In this document: positions 11,713-23,168 of the stretch, in pieces
Layout: every line of letters starts with the position of its first letter
Position numbering within the stretch: the first letter of the stretch is position 1
Assembly: GCA_020912385.1 (NCBI GenBank)
Contig: CP087222.1
Span: 806,001 to 870,000 of the forward strand
Reading direction: 5' to 3'
Origin: Neofusicoccum parvum
Taxonomy: Eukaryota > Ascomycota > Dothideomycetes > Botryosphaeriales > Botryosphaeriaceae
DNA: 64,000 bases
Notes under the pieces: model-generated
Told to the model about the DNA's origin: nothing
Seen by the model: the letters and a program-made list of their open reading frames with translations, nothing else
The model's database searches: none
Position numbers and translations under genes: made by a program

Positions 11713-12499
11713 TTCGGCGGCAGCGCTCTGCGCGGGCTATGATGTCATGCAGAGGAGACGGGGAGAGGCGCTGGGTGCCAGGACATGGGGGCCGGGCAGT
11801 GTGCTGGCAGGCGGCACGGCGGTGTGGGCTCGGGTGGTGAGCGGCGCGTGGTGTTGCTGACGGCTGCGCGCATGGGCGTTGAGCTTCCGGACCCTGGCCG
11901 TTCCCCAGACTCGACCTGGGCGGCACGCTAGCCGGATCGGCGGTCGGGCGGCCGGGCGGTCTGCCGCTGCGCAGGCCGCGCCCATGCTGGCTGCTGGCTG
12001 CTGGCTGCTGGCGCCATGCCGGACCGCGACGGAGAGCCTCTTGGCCAGGCCGGCGACGTGCAGGCGCGAGCGCTCCCCGAGACCCCTCGGCTGGCCGCGC
12101 ATTAGCCACCGAGGTCGCCGAGACCGCGCGCATTCAGTCATCGCACGTGATGCGCACCATCGCGGCGACGATTGCGTGCTTGAGCCGCCCAGGCCTCGCA
12201 ACTCTCCCAGCACGCCACCGCCCGCCTGTGCAGCCTGTCTGGCCGCGCCAATCCCCAATAAAGCCCGCGCCCGCCTGCAGCTGTCGTGACACATCCCCAG
12301 GGAGCACACAATAGCCGTCTGCGCTGGCCGACCGCGCACCGCCCGCCTCCCCGTCCTCAGGTCCCCGTCGCTCCGCGCCTCGCACGCCATCCATTCCGCC
12401 AATCTCGACAACCACCGCGCATGGCCTGAACCACGTCTCAAACTCTAATACCCCCTTGCGCCGTCGCCCTCCGACCGCGCGCCCTCCCAGAGCCCGACA
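11713..12499. promoter_or_regulatory. Divergent promoter region between ATG17 and sconB
   Basis: A 787 bp GC-rich region separates the two divergent start codons, so it must drive both genes. It carries a near-match to the sulfur regulator site CYS3/MetR at 12008-12017, listed separately. I saw no clear TATA box. Open frames here on both strands have no recognisable domain and were not called. Confidence 0.6.
12008..12017. promoter_or_regulatory. Possible CYS3/MetR-type sulfur control site
   Basis: The sequence ctggcgccat matches nine of ten positions of the palindromic Neurospora CYS3 consensus ATGRYRYCAT. It lies about 480 bp upstream of sconB. The sconB orthologue scon-2 of Neurospora is a known CYS3 target. 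One mismatch in a GC-rich region means a chance match is quite possible. Confidence 0.3.
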
Positions 12500-14827
12500 A
12501 TGGCGCAAAGCTCGCAGCCGCACGCGGCATCGCCGTCGCTCTTCCACGACCCGCACGCTCCACCAGCCAGGAGGCTCTCGCTGCGCCATCCGCCTCAAAA
12601 GGACCTGCCGGGCCCTTCGCACGAGCATGCCCAGGACGCTCTCAGCCGGGAGCACGACCACCACGACCGCCCGCGCAGTCGGCACCATCTTGGCAGCGAG
12701 GAGGCCGACAAGGAGGCCGAGGACAAGGACGACTCGATATCCATATCCTCGACAAGCAAGCAGGCCGCGAAGACCATCCAGCCTTTCCTGGCCCAGCACA
12801 TCCCCAACCAGTACAACCCGCAGCCAACGGCCATGAACAAGTCAAACACCAAGTACTGCTACCGGCATCGTCCGGACGTGAAGTGCAGGAGGCAGGTCAA
12901 CGAGCCCTCTATGGAGCAGCTCCAAACGGTATGCGCTACTGCGAAGCTTATTGGACACGCACAGCTGACAGCCCTCAAGGAGCTCGCAATGCTATCGCAG
13001 TCTGACCAACAGGGCATCGCTCATGTTTGGTCCCTCTTCTCCGCCGCACCTTCCAAGCACCGCAACCTCATGCTCCAGGGCATCCTCGCCCAGTGTTGCT
13101 TCCCCCAGCTCTCCTACGTGTCTGCCGCCGTCCGTGACCTGATCAAAATCGACTTTCTCGCCGCTCTGCCCCCGGAGCTGGGCTTCAAGATTCTCTGCTA
13201 TCTCGACACCACCTCGCTATGCAAGGCCGCCCAAGTCAGCCGTCGATGGAGACAACTCGCCGAAGACGATGTAGTGTGGCACAAGATGTGCGAGCAGCAC
13301 ATCGACAGGAAATGCACGAAGTGCGGTTGGGGATTGCCTCTCCTGGAAGCCAAGAGATTACGGACGGAGAAGCGACAGATGCAGTTGAGAGCAACAGGAA
13401 GGGGACTGAACGAGCTGCCCGTGCCAGAGTCGCACACAGACAACGCTCCCAGCCCTAGCCGGGCGCCTAGCCCTAGCCCCGGTCCCAGCAGCCTGAAGAG
13501 ACGTATCTCCGAGGAATACTCGGAAGACAGCGCTGCGAAACGACCTTGCACTGCGGGGCCCAGCTCGTCCCAAGACGCTGTATTTCAGCCGCGGACGAAG
13601 AGACCGTGGAAAGATGTCTACAAGGACCGCTTCAAGGTCGGCACGAACTGGAAGTACGGGCGCTGCAGCACCAAAATTCTGCGGGGCCACACAAACGGCA
13701 TCATGTGCTTGCAGTTTGACGACAACATCCTCGCCACCGGGTCCTATGACGCCACAATCAAGATCTGGGACATCAACACCGGCGAAGAGATCCGTACGCT
13801 TGCCGGCCACACTGCGGGGGTGCGATGCCTGCAGTTTGAAGACAACCGTCTCTTCAGCGGTGGCCTTGATCGCACCATTCGCCTGTGGAATTGGAAAACG
13901 GGCGAGCTGCTCCGAACTTTCCCCGGCCATACCGGTGGCATTGTCTCGCTCCACTTTGCCAATAACATCCTCGCAACGGGATCCATGGACCACACTATCC
14001 GGGTGTGGAACTTCCCCGACAAGTCCACCTTCAACCTCAAGGGCCACACCGACTGGGTCAACGCGGTGAAGATCGACGGACCTTCACGCACCATCTTCTC
14101 CGCCTCGGACGACTGCACCGTCCGCCTGTGGGACCTTGATACGAAGCGCTGCCTTAAGGTATTTCACGGTCACGTTGGCCAGGTTCAGCAAGTGCTGCCC
14201 ATGCCCCCGGAGTTTGAGTTGGACGATGAGGAGTCCGATCCGCACTCAGACCATGACCACGAGCCAGATACTCCTGAGGCGGACGCCAGTGGCAACATGC
14301 TGCGATACTTCAACGGCCCCATCACCCCTCCTTATTCCGAGGATCCAAAAATTTTCTACCCCGAACAGCCGCAGCGCCCGCAGCCACCGCGCTACATGAT
14401 TACCGGCGCCCTCGATGGCACTATTCGTCTCTGGAGTGTCGCAACAGGCAAATGCCTCAAGACCTTTTTCGGTCACGTTGAAGGAGTCTGGGCTATTGCT
14501 GCCGATACGCTGCGCCTTGTTTCGGGAGCTGAGGACCGCATGGTGAAGGTGTGGGATCCTCGGACAGGCCGCCACGAACGCACATTCACGGGCCACGCCG
14601 GCCCCGTGACTTGCATTGGCTTGGGCGACTCCAAGCTTGTGTCAGCCGGCGAGGACTGTGAGGTCCGCATCATGAGCTTTGGCTGCGGCGGAGAGCACGG
14701 CGTGACCACTATCGGTCCGGCGAGCGAGAGAAGAGAGGGCGGAGAAGGTAGTGCGGCCGGTGCAGCAGGTGAAACCGGCGACACCCAGCAAGCTGAGCCT
14801 CCGACTGCGGAGGCTTCGGGCGCCTGA
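12500..14827 (+). CDS. sconB: F-box/WD40 sulfur metabolite repression protein (SconB/Met30)
   Basis: This is the substrate-recognition subunit of an SCF ubiquitin ligase that targets the bZIP sulfur activator (MetR/CYS3/Met4 type) when sulfur is plentiful. It is a single exon of 775 residues. The N-terminus is low complexity, followed by the SconB-specific block [16 protein letters not shown] (about 117-132) and a helical region. The F-box lies at about 217-262 ([22 protein letters not shown]... WRQLAEDD) and is followed by a CTKCGWGLP segment. A Ser/Pro-rich linker with basic patches runs from about 310 to 375. Seven WD40 repeats then run from about 392 to 740, with repeated GH...WD cores such as LRGHTNG, LAGHTAG and LKGHTDW. 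An acidic His/Asp insert interrupts the repeats after the fifth blade. The tail is Ala/Gly-rich. The gene is divergent from ATG17. Confidence 0.95.
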   Translation: MAQSSQPHAASPSLFHDPHAPPARRLSLRHPPQKDLPGPSHEHAQDALSREHDHHDRPRSRHHLGSEEADKEAEDKDDSISISSTSKQAAKTIQPFLAQHIPNQYNPQPTAMNKSNTKYCYRHRPDVKCRRQVNEPSMEQLQTVCATAKLIGHAQLTALKELAMLSQSDQQGIAHVWSLFSAAPSKHRNLMLQGILAQCCFPQLSYVSAAVRDLIKIDFLAALPPELGFKILCYLDTTSLCKAAQVSRRWRQLAEDDVVWHKMCEQHIDRKCTKCGWGLPLLEAKRLRTEKRQMQLRATGRGLNELPVPESHTDNAPSPSRAPSPSPGPSSLKRRISEEYSEDSAAKRPCTAGPSSSQDAVFQPRTKRPWKDVYKDRFKVGTNWKYGRCSTKILRGHTNGIMCLQFDDNILATGSYDATIKIWDINTGEEIRTLAGHTAGVRCLQFEDNRLFSGGLDRTIRLWNWKTGELLRTFPGHTGGIVSLHFANNILATGSMDHTIRVWNFPDKSTFNLKGHTDWVNAVKIDGPSRTIFSASDDCTVRLWDLDTKRCLKVFHGHVGQVQQVLPMPPEFELDDEESDPHSDHDHEPDTPEADASGNMLRYFNGPITPPYSEDPKIFYPEQPQRPQPPRYMITGALDGTIRLWSVATGKCLKTFFGHVEGVWAIAADTLRLVSGAEDRMVKVWDPRTGRHERTFTGHAGPVTCIGLGDSKLVSAGEDCEVRIMSFGCGGEHGVTTIGPASERREGGEGSAAGAAGETGDTQQAEPPTAEASGA

Positions 14828-15897
14828 TCACACAATCTGCTTTGGGCAGATGTTGGGCAGTTCTTGTATATTTTTAGGCTACGGCCACATTGTATTTCAA
14901 TCGTTACACAAGCGAGGCGCTTTTCTGGAGGACACGGAAAATGTCTGGGAGTTTCTTGATTTGGATTGGGGTGCGGGATTATCTATCTAGCTCGGCTCGA
15001 GTCGGTTGAAGGGAACAAGGGAGAGGAGGACGAATGAACAAGGATGATCATATCGCAATACCCCGTGGGTTCTTTTGAAGGAAGGATTGGGAGAGGTCTC
15101 CGGGGATTGGACTTCAGGCTATATACCACGTTGAATAGGATCACATGAAAAAAAAAGAGTATTTCTATCCAATGCTGCGTGCGCCTCATTCCCCCATGGT
15201 GTTGTGTGGACTGTCTTTCTTGCGTGATTCGGCAGGATGTTGCGAACGGTGTCTGGGGCGCGTGTCATTGGAGGATGTGGATGTGAGCTGTCAGGATTGA
15301 GTTCAACGTAATGGTTTGATCGGCGTACCGGTGAGAGGTTCAGCAGATCTCGGACGATGTCTTCATAGGCTCGGGAATGGCCGCTACTCCTGCCCCTTTG
15401 GGAGCTGACTACATGCGTTCGAGCACCTCATGTACCATGATCTTATCGCCTATCGTGATGTGTGATGCACTGGATTTCTAATCTTCTGCGCGGACAATGC
15501 AGGACATATGCCTTTGCACGTGTGGAGACTTTGGTTCGCAGAAGCTAGACCGGAGGCGGTCATGACGAGCGATCAAACAATCCGAATCATCCAGCTTGCG
15601 TAGCACATCGTGACGACAGTTGTAGGGCATATGGCCATGCCGGGACGTAGCATACATGCCTCAAAGCATGTTCCCGGGCAAACGCTGCAAAAGGTCAGAA
15701 GATTACGCCGTGAATCATGGCCTCTCTCTACGGGTGGAATTGCCATGCTGTTCTCTAAAGTCTCAGTTGTACAAGGAGCTGCTTGTCTGTTTCTATCTTG
15801 CGGCCAGCATAAGAACGAGGACAAACCACGACGAAAACCACGGCACCCGAGAGACGGTCACCCGGGCCATGTTGGCGACTATCCCCTGTCCCGCACA
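14828..15897. other. Convergent intergenic region, no gene seen
   Basis: About 1.07 kb lies between the stop codons of sconB (plus) and the dehydrogenase (minus). Frames that run through its right part belong to the opposite strand of the dehydrogenase. I see no domain, RNA gene or repeat. Confidence 0.5.
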
Positions 15898-16930
15898 TCA
15901 CAACTTCGCCGCACCCCAAACCTTCTCATCCCCCAACCACCCCCAAATCGCCTCGGCCCCCTTCGCCCCATTGCTCACGATCAACCCACTCTTCGGATCC
16001 CTGTCGGGCCCCGGATCGCCAAAGATCTCGACCCTCCTCGTGCAGCCCTTGCCGACCTCCAGCACGGTCCCGCCGACCAGGCGCTCGTCCTCGATGCATT
16101 TGACCATCGCCTCGGCCACCTCCTCCGCCGTCGCCCAGCCGTCGCGCTCCTGGTCGACGAACATCAGCTTCTCCGGGTTCTCCATCCACAGCGGCGTGCG
16201 GATGACGCCGGGCGCGACGGCGTTGACCCTCACGCCGGCCGACGGCTCGAGCGGCGCCATGCTGCGCACGAAGCCGGTGACGGCGAACTTGGAGGCGGCG
16301 TACAGCGGGGCGTTGAAGTTGGGGACCTGGCCGGCGACGGACGAGATGTGCACGACGCGCTTGGGGTTGAGCGGGGAGGCCTTGGCGGCGGGGGCCCTGG
16401 GGTGCAGCCAGTGGGCGAGGGCCAGCTGGGTCGCGCGGATGGGGTGCGTGACGTTGATGTCGAGCAGCTTGTAGCGGCCGGGCGCCCCGTCGGCGGCGTC
16501 GCGCGCCTCGGGCGCGCCCGGCGGGTGCCAGAAGCTGCTCCAGTGCGGCTCGTACACGCCGGCGCCCGGGCAGAGGATGTCGAAGTCGCCGAAGGCGGCC
16601 AGCGCGGCGGCGAACGCGCGGGACAGGGCCGGCCACGACGTCACGTCCGTCTCGACGAAGAGCGCGCGCGGCGTGGTGGAGGCGTCGCTGTGCTGCGCGA
16701 CGAGCTCGCGGGCTTCCGGGCGCAGGGCGACGTCGGCGAAGACGACATTGCAGTTGCGGGCGAGGAGGAGGCGGGCGAAGGCGAGGTTGATGCCTGGTTT
16801 GGGCGGGCTGGCGTCAGTCACGTGTGGATGCGGCTGGGGTTGAGCACGCACCAGAGCCTGCGCCTGTGACAACGGCGGTCTTGCCGGAGACGGAGAAGGG
16901 AGCAGGAGCCGACGCTGGAGCGGGCGGCAT
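15898..16930 (-). CDS. Short-chain dehydrogenase/reductase, classical type
   Basis: This is an NAD(P)-dependent oxidoreductase of the classical SDR family; the substrate is unknown. The two exons are 16852-16930 and 15898-16793, with a 58 bp GT-AG intron, giving 324 residues. The start at 16930 (MPPAPASAPAP) sits in a good context and leads straight into FSVSGKTAVVTGAGSGI, the dinucleotide-binding glycine motif (about 22-28). The exon junction falls inside that motif and restores it exactly. An aspartate at about 47 (VVFADV) suggests NAD preference. The NNAG-equivalent is CPGAG near 101-105, and the catalytic triad is Ser178, Tyr191 and Lys195 in HISSVAG...YAASK. The C-terminal block VRVNAVAPGVIRTPLW is typical. 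It resembles the 15-hydroxyprostaglandin dehydrogenase-like subgroup, which in fungi covers varied alcohol dehydrogenases. A longer single-exon reading from 17046 lacks the glycine motif and was rejected. Confidence 0.93.
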
Positions 16931-17980
16931 TTTTGCTGGGTTCCAGCGTGTGCGCCGTCAAGAGGTGCGCAGAGGCGCGGGACGGCCGACGTTGAAATAA
17001 GAAGCGGGCGCCAGACACTGCTCGGCCAGCGAGTCAACATCGCCACACTGCCGGTTTCCGGAGGGAAGTTTCACGACGCTGCTGACACACTGCGCAGCCG
17101 CACGCAGAAGGTGGGGACTGGGGTTCGGGGCCTGCGGGGAGAACAGGCCCAGCTCGGCGCGTCGGCAAACTTGCTCGTCCGCTTCAGGTAAACCCAAGCG
17201 CCCGCGTGGCCGCGTCGACCTCAGCCAGTCTCGGGAAAGCTTCCACCAACGCGGTGCAATCTTGACCGCCGCAGCCACGTCTGGACCCTCACGCATCGCG
17301 ACCCTCTGCCGAAGGAAGGCGCGGCCGCGCCAAGCTCGTCTTGGACCAGGAGCCTTTGCCGAAGGATGCAGCCACGTCGAGGCTCCCGCTACTCGAACGT
17401 TTGCCGGAGGAAAGCGGCGCGAGCAGGATCAACTCCAAGAATTATCTATTGCCTTGATCAGTTCTACCTGCAAGGCTAAGAATGATGCTACCTATGTTTT
17501 TGCCCGGTGCCAAATGCTGTACAGAATCCGCCCGTTCATTATACGGATTGTCTCCTTTTTCCGTCAAACCAACGGCTTGCGCTGTCGCGCTTTTCCGACC
17601 ACCACTACTCCCAGAATGCTGGTTTTGCGAATGGGTGCCAAACGCCCGGCCATGCAAAACGGGTATCTCTGCAATTACGCCAATCGATGCCGAATTACTT
17701 CAAACACTCTTCACGAGCATCGTGCTCATCCACGTTTTCTTGTGCGTCCCCTCGTTCTTTTTGCTTTTTCTGGCATGGCATCGCTGAGAACATCGATCGT
17801 GAAAGGAAGATAGGGGAAGAGAGCTGAACTGGGGGAGAGAGAAAAGAGATCCGAGCTTGGCAAAATCACGGCAGATCTGGGTGTTGATATCGAGATATAT
17901 GCAAGACCAGGTCTGGCAGTCAGATGCCCAAGGTCAGCGGCTGCGTGACTTTGGAGCTCCTACATCCCGCAATTCGAGCC
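16931..17980. other. Intergenic between dehydrogenase promoter and Red1-like 3' end
   Basis: About 1.05 kb. The left part is the promoter of the minus-strand dehydrogenase; the right part is the 3' flank of the Red1-like gene. A plus-strand frame of 183 codons (17262-17813) has no recognisable features, and its base use does not look coding. Confidence 0.45.
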
Positions 17981-20900
17981 TCAAATATTGAGTACTCGAC
18001 TGGGGTCCTGGAGGAATTCGCGACGGTACTTCGTAATCGCGGCGGCAACGGACTCGGCGTCCCTAACGTTGTCTTCACGCAGGCCCTTCAGCACTTGCTT
18101 CAGGCCTACTCGCCACTGTTCCTGCTCTTCAGGCGTTCGTCCGGGGTTGACAATTCCCAATTGGACGAGAATCTTGTCCTCTGCCGAGGCAATGGTCCTG
18201 TGTCAGCTTGGGGGCTTAAGCGGGGAGAAGGGGGCAGGGGAGGGAAGAGTGTCGATTGGCCTTGTGACGCACCACTAATGCTCATGGCGCGGAAGTGCTG
18301 TCCGTCACATGCACTGTCATTGCATATGCCCCCGGCTGTCTCAAATGGGCAGATGGGCTTCATGGGATCGATCTCGTGGCTGTACGTGAGCGACCTGTAT
18401 CCACCGGAAACGCTGTGTGAGTATTGGGGATGATAGCGGTATGCTTTGAAACGCTGGAGGGGGCTCTCGTAGGCCGTGTAGAAGGCCTGCCTCTTCGGGT
18501 CAATGGGTTCCGGAGCCTGGGTACGTATCAGTGGCGGAACTCGTCAGGAAGGGAGACATACACTGCGGCTACTTTTGTCCCCTTCCGAGTTCTGTCCTTG
18601 CAGCTCAGGCGCAAGCTCGTCGGCTACAATGCTCATCTGAGGCGTTTGAGATGGCATTCCAGACGCTGAATGGATGAAACTCGGTCTGGCTTCTCTAGCA
18701 GTTTGACCACCAGCAGCTGACTGCGGTGCGCTCAGTCCGGCCATGCCTTCTGAGGATATTGAGTGAGGCGTTGAATGATCGCCTGCAGGAGCCGATGGAG
18801 ACGGTTCAGGGAGCATGTCCGATGGATCATAGTCGTCCTCTCCCTCGTCCATGGCTTCAGATGAAGCATCCCTTGCATCGGGTTCAGCAGCGTCCAGATT
18901 GGCAGATCCTGGCTGACTCGATTCTGCGGAGGACGCGGACAGCTCCATCGGGACATCAACTGCGCTGCCAAGCTCGGCATCGGCTGGTTCTTGCGTAGCA
19001 AGCGTGTTGCCGAAGGCATGCAAGTCCGCTTGACCAGCGTCAGACGGAACGGTTTCCGCTGTGAGGAGCTGCCCCTCAAGGGGTTCCGGCGGGGCGTAAT
19101 CGTCTTCGTCCTCAGCGGCTTCATTTTCACCAGCGTCGAGAGTTTGCTGAGCACTTTCTGTAGGAGAGATCTCCGCACTCGTCATGTCTGTCTCCTGAGC
19201 AACTTTGGACACCTCGGCTGGAGGGTCAGGAGAGTAGAAGTCCTCTGTATCTTCCTGCTCGGATCCCTCTGCAGGATATACTGGTTTCGACTGAGGCTTT
19301 TCTACAAGTGTAGCTTGTGGGCGCTCGATGGACTTGGGCGCCGCTGTCGTGCCCATGGTACTCGCTGCAGTCTGAATGGGAACAGGTTCGTCCTTTTCGG
19401 CATCGCTATCTGACATATCCATTTCGGCCTCGGTGGTATCCGATTCGTCTTCAATTTCGCCTTCAGACATAGACATCTGTTCGCCGGAGCTTTCCGAAGG
19501 TGCTTTTCCGGATTTCGAGATCTTTTGTGGCTTTCGTTCATCTAGAGCTGACGGCAGTTCTGCCAGTGGCTCAACCAAGGGCATTGAGCCAGCCGCTTTC
19601 GTTGATTCTGTAAGTTGATTAGCATATTAACCATGGGCCCAGCGTGGAACAAAGCCATACCTTCTGCAGCAGCTGCAGCCTTGGCCTCCTGTTGCTGCAT
19701 GATCTCATCCCTTTTCGCCTGGAGTTCCTCATGCGGCATGCCCTCAGTATCGATCCCGAGACCTTCAAGTTCATTAATGAGAGTTTCTTTCTCCTGCTGA
19801 CGACGTCGATTTTCGGCTTCGATCTGTTCCATTTCCCGCCGCAGCTGCTCCAGCCGGCTCAGGTTGCTCTTCATATCGGCATCGTACGCCGAGATTCCGG
19901 ACTGAATTTCCGCCCTCTTCCGACGCCTCCATTCAGATTCTGCTGGTGACTGTGGAGCACTGATCAAGGTTGTGGCGGCGGGTGTCCCGGATCGAGATGC
20001 TGAATCAGCATTCGTAGGCTGTTGGACTCTTGAAACTTCCTTGTGAACAGGAGGATGCGCCGAAGGGCTAGAGACTTGCTGCGGAGTCTGAGAGGGTTGG
20101 TGTGTTGGAGTTGCGGGCGTCTGAGCGCGACTCGACTGAGATTTAGCCAAGCGCTGACGCTCTTTTTCGGCCAGTTTCTTCTTGAGAGCAGCAATCTCCT
20201 CCTCCTTGCGTCTCAAATCCTCAATCTTTGCGGCTGAAATTGGAGTTTGAGCAGCTGGAGGTGTTGATTGCGCTGATCCTTGCCTGCTGAAGTTTGGTCG
20301 TGTGGGGAAATTTGTCAGAGGGGGAAGATTGCGGGCAGCTCCTACTCTCGGCAGGGGCTGGCTGGACTGCTGAACAGAAGGCTGCGGTTCGTCAGCTTCA
20401 TCAATGTCCATGATGCTGCCCGCTGTCTCGTCGTCACTAACTTCGATGATCATCTGTTCATGATCATTGTGGCTCTGACCAAAAGGACGCTTGAAAGAAG
20501 TTGGCGTCCGAGACTGTTGCAGATCCTCGAAGTCTGCTGCTACAGGCCGCTTTCGACCCCTGTTTGGAGGAACAGCAGTGGAAGGCTGGGAGGGTTGAGG
20601 AGCAACCTGAGAAAAAGGTGCGGTCATGAACAAACCAGGAATACCTCCAGGAGATTGCACAGGCATGTGTGGCACCTGAGGGTCTTTTGAGGGCGTCGAA
20701 ACTGCCGTAGCGATTTCCTTCTGAGCGGGTCTGACTGGAATCTCAGACTTCGAGGGAGCCGCCGTGCTGGTCCCAGAGCTTGACGGCGTTCTGCTTGCAC
20801 TCAATGATGCTGCAACGGCTTGGGCTTTGGCGCGGGCTTCATCTTCGGCTTTTTTCTTTGGAATCTTGAGCGCTTCGATCTTCCTCCGCAACAGCTCATT

Positions 20901-22460
20901 TTGCGCCTCCTTTTTCTGAGCAGCAAGCACAGCAGGATCTGTGGGCGGTGTAGCCTTCTGCTGCGGAACTTCATCCCTGCTTACGGAGGGCTCGCCATTG
21001 GTCTGCGCCTGGACGGGTGATGGAGCGGCTGAGACCGGTGCCGAAGATGGGGTCGATGAGTCTAATGCGGCTAGTGTTGCTTTCTGAGCGGCTTTGCTGT
21101 TCTTCGCCGCCATCAGACGGGCGATGTATGCAGCACGATCAGTTGGTGAAGATGCAGTAGCCCCAGCATTTACTTTGTTAGTCATGGCCATACCTACGGT
21201 AGGCTGAGGCTTCGTTGGTGGAAGCGGGTCTGGGGTCGCAGTTGTAGGGGAAGGCGCCGAAGCTGAAGCTGGAAGATGTTCCCGCGTGGCTGGAGCTGAA
21301 GGCTCTGCTTTCGAACTCTTCGCTGAGCTGACCGAGTCCTGCTTAAGAGGCGGTTGATCAAGGGAAAAGCCAAGCGAAGTCCAAACCTCCTTGACCAGTT
21401 TCGGGTCGAAGCCGCACTTCTGCAGGTCCGCATAGCTATAGCCACAACTATGCAGAACCGTGAGGAACGTTTCAGCTTGTCGTCTTCGGTTCTCGAACTC
21501 GTCCCTATCGAATCCGTCATGTTTGTCTGGAGAATCCCCTGGGCGAGGTAATGTTGCAGGTCCTTGCGACTCAGGCTTGCTCTGGTATGCAGGATACTGT
21601 GAGGTCTCGAGTCTGCTCTCGCGGTACACACGGTCCTTAGGTGAATGAATAGGTGAGCGTCTGCTGTGCTGGTTTGGCCACTGGGGCGATTTTGGTCTCC
21701 CGCCATTGGAAGGCATGCCGTAGAAGCGCCTGTCGTTCCCTGATGTCGCTTCAAAGTCAGTGCGGTTGAGCTCATCAGACCGGTCGCTTTTCCTCGGACG
21801 CGGTGGAGGGCGGCCCGGTACAGCAGCGGGCATCCTTGGGCGGTAGGAATCACCTCTTCCATTGAGCTGGCCATCGCTGCGTGTCCAGGAGCGGCCTCGA
21901 TCATCTTGCGACCCGGGTTCGTCGCTCAACTCGCCCTCCTCCTTGTCCCCGTTGACAATTTCCATCACTCTGTTGTTCGGCGCAGGGAGGTTCGCCGACG
22001 ACGCGGGAAATTGCGGTACGGGAGCGATGCCAGGCAATGTCTGCGGGGGCGGGGCAGGAAATGCTGGCGTTCCTGGGGGCTGAAAGCTGGTAGGAAAGGG
22101 AATCGGCGGCGGTGGAGGGGGGGCAAAACCTGACTGCGGAGTGAAGGGCGGTGGAAATGGCAGAGGCGGAGCATTCCCGTTCTGCACCTGCTGCCAAAGC
22201 GCCGCAAACTGCGCTGGGTTCAACCCAAGGGCGTTGAAGTCCATCGGGGGAAGGGACGTGTTGTTCTGGACGCCTGACGCGTTGTGCGCCTGCTGCTGCT
22301 GCGGCGGCGGCGGTGGCGGATGCTGCTGCGGCGGCGGCAATTGCGGGGCATTGTGATAGGCAGGGCCGGCGCCAGGGGGCGGCGGAGCGCTCTGGGGGGG
22401 AAAGCCGTGGGCATACGGCGGCATGCCAAAGAACGGCGCTGATGGCGGATAGTTCGCCAT
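17981..22460 (-). CDS. Red1/ZFC3H1-like zinc-finger protein (nuclear RNA surveillance)
   Basis: A large, mostly disordered protein ending in the fungal zf-C3H1 zinc-finger region found in S. pombe Red1. Red1 is the core of the MTREC complex, which feeds unwanted nuclear RNA to the exosome. The four exons are 19661-22460, 18562-19607, 18273-18516 and 17981-18180, giving 1429 residues. The N-terminus is Pro/Gln-rich, followed by EEGELSDEP, as in other RNA-binding scaffolds. A helical block (AETFLTVLHSCGYSYADLQ) lies near 335-370, and predicted coiled coils follow. The C-terminal block IDPKRQAFYTAYESPLQRF leads to the zinc finger with Cys1338, Cys1347, Cys1352 and His1356. The tail DKILVQLGIVNPGRT is typical. 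Introns are 53, 45 and 92 bp. The last acceptor was chosen to keep the tail in frame; a different acceptor nine codons upstream fails. The MTREC role is inferred from the family. Confidence 0.86.
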
Positions 22461-23168
22461 AGCAGATTCGCCGAGTCGCGGACCTGGGCGTTAGCAGCAA
22501 CAGAGGTCACGTAAGCAAGTGTCTACGAGTTGAGAGGAGACGAGGTGACACCGATGCATGTGTGCCACAACCACAACCGCATGAACTGCCAAGCTAGCAA
22601 AAATGGGTAGTGGATAGGCGATGCGGCGAGGCGGCGAACGCAGGCGGACGGGCCTCCCAGGCGCGACGCAGACAGGCGGACGGTGGAGCGAGCCAGCAGC
22701 CCGCGAGTCTACGGCAAAGACAAGGGCGCCGGGGCGATGCGCGTTGGGCGTTGGGGGTGCGGGGTGGATGGACGGGACGAGGAGGGCGTCACGAAGACTG
22801 TGCTGGCGGGAGTCGAAAACGAGGAGTTTCGCAGGCCGGTGCAGCGACGCCGATCGCCGATGGGCGCGGCCTGTCACCGCCCGGCGTGCGTGGCGCTTGG
22901 CATTTCGCGCGTGTCGTTGCCCCGAGCACCCGCGTAAACACAGAGCAGCCGGCTGATCGCCCGCGCTCTCCACCCGCGCATCACAAGCATCCCTCCCCAG
23001 ACACTGACGCACTCACACCTCCCACCGCCATGCAGCCCTGTACATACCGGATCTAATCGTGTGCATCCGTCTGCTTCTTCGTTCTCCCTGCGAGCAGGCC
23101 TGCGGCATGCGCCTTCGTCTTGATACCCATCTCCGCTAAACACACTCTCGTCCCTTCATTGCGCCACC
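22461..23168. promoter_or_regulatory. Divergent promoter, Red1-like gene and myosin II
   Basis: A 708 bp region separates two divergent start codons. It is GC-rich in the middle and becomes pyrimidine-rich just before the myosin start at 23169, which fits a fungal 5' leader. Open frames on both strands have no domains. No TATA box was seen. Confidence 0.55.

Noticed and set aside
16931..17046. Single-exon start for the dehydrogenase at 17046
   Set aside because: That reading lacks the TGxxxG cofactor motif. A start at 16930 with a 58 bp intron restores it.
18181..18201. Upstream acceptor (cacag) for the last intron of the Red1-like gene
   Set aside because: With the GTGCGT donor it puts the conserved ILVQLGIVNPG tail out of frame. 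The acceptor just before AGGACAAG keeps it in frame.
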